Shown piece after piece: positions 5,855-6,163 of a stretch of 6,163 nucleotides of DNA. The notes under the pieces are model-generated. The model did no database searches, had not been told where the DNA came from, and saw nothing but the letters and a program-made list of their open reading frames with translations. This stretch comes from Pseudomonadota bacterium (GTDB lineage: Bacteria; Pseudomonadota; Alphaproteobacteria; Rhodospirillales; UBA2165). A program made the position numbers and the translations under genes. The number at the start of each line of letters is the position of its first letter. Positions within the stretch are counted from its first letter, which is position 1. The stretch is taken from contig JAQCKY010000156.1 of the NCBI GenBank assembly GCA_027592155.1, positions 1 through 6,163 on the forward strand, read 5' to 3'.

Positions 5855-6163
5855 CTACTCCGCCGCGAAGCTGCGGTGATCCAGCCCGGACACAATCTTT
5901 GACTCGCCGTAAGCCCGTCCCGGAATATTGCTCCAGACCAGGGATTCCGGCAGGTCGTAGAGCTGATCGCAACCTTTACAATAAGAGATGTCGTCGAAGC
6001 GGCCGTCGCGGTGCGCCGCCCGCAATTCCTCATAGGCCGCGCCGTCCACAACCTCGGCGATGGATTGCGTATCGAGATGCCCAAGCACCGCAGAGGAATC
6101 TTTTCCCAGCACCATGCAGCAGGCAACGACGGCACCATGCCGTTTGCCGTGCCCGCCGGCGCG
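5855..6163 (-). CDS. Radical SAM/SPASM-type protein, C-terminal part, cut by window edge
   Basis: Only the last 102 residues are inside the window; the start lies beyond position 6163. The visible part resembles the C-terminal auxiliary-cluster (SPASM/twitch) region of radical SAM enzymes. A VVACCMVLGKDS segment with an adjacent cysteine pair (fragment residues 15-16) is followed by LGHLDTQSIAEVVDGAAYEELRAAH, and then YCKGCDQLY with a CxxC pair (62 and 65). In such enzymes these cysteines bind an extra iron-sulfur cluster. The CxxxCxxC motif that would prove a radical SAM domain is not visible here. The gene ends 7 bp before the TPR-glycosyltransferase gene on the same strand, so the two probably form an operon, perhaps for a modified sugar, glycan or peptide. 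The substrate cannot be read from this fragment. Confidence 0.72.
   Translation of the reverse strand, partial: RAGGHGKRHGAVVACCMVLGKDSSAVLGHLDTQSIAEVVDGAAYEELRAAHRDGRFDDISYCKGCDQLYDLPESLVWSNIPGRAYGESKIVSGLDHRSFAAE

Noticed and set aside
5848..6138. N-terminal extension of the TPR-glycosyltransferase reading frame to an ATG at 6138
   Set aside because: The extension is arginine-, serine- and tryptophan-rich with no TPR pattern, and it overlaps the real SPASM-type coding frame on the same strand. ATG 5847 has a purine stretch upstream and starts the TPR fold cleanly.

Overview
The window looks like a piece of a free-living alphaproteobacterium, most like the Rhodospirillales or related marine and metagenomic lineages. 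This is inferred from moderately high GC, the pairing of a CoA-binding protein with a long-form O-acetylhomoserine sulfhydrylase, REP-like hairpins with TCGA...CTC loops, and an MlotiK1-like potassium channel. No taxonomic marker gene is present, so the assignment is tentative. The first 24 bases are almost pure G and look like a contig-end or sequencing artefact.

Left part, + strand (30-1889): a YccU-type CoA-binding Rossmann protein is followed after 9 bp by a PLP-dependent O-acetylhomoserine sulfhydrylase (MetY type). The tight spacing suggests one transcript for sulfur assimilation and methionine synthesis. After it comes a 223-bp intergenic region (1890-2112). It holds three 27-nt hairpin units of the same geometry (8-bp arms, 11-nt loop) in alternating orientation, a BIME/REP-like mosaic. 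Further on are a weak sigma70-like promoter and a 20-bp near-perfect palindrome just before the ribosome binding site of the next gene.

Middle, + strand (2113-4171): a CmcJ/NvfI-family putative non-haem iron oxygenase and, 19 bp later, a six-transmembrane K+ channel with a well-charged S4 and a C-terminal cyclic-nucleotide-binding domain. Their spacing suggests co-transcription, but I see no obvious functional link.

Right part, - strand (6163 down to 4168): the C-terminal end of a radical SAM/SPASM-type protein, cut by the window edge, is followed after 7 bp by a TPR protein with a GT9/heptosyltransferase-like C-terminal domain. This two-gene unit probably modifies a glycan or surface polymer. 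It converges on the channel gene so tightly that the two stop codons overlap by 4 bp, and an imperfect inverted repeat is centred on them.

Most of the window is ordinary chromosomal coding sequence. The parts most worth a second look are the three-unit hairpin mosaic, the 20-bp palindrome upstream of the oxygenase, the combination of a full voltage-sensor S4 with a cyclic-nucleotide domain, and the overlapping convergent stops. I found no mobile element, tRNA, rRNA or CRISPR array.
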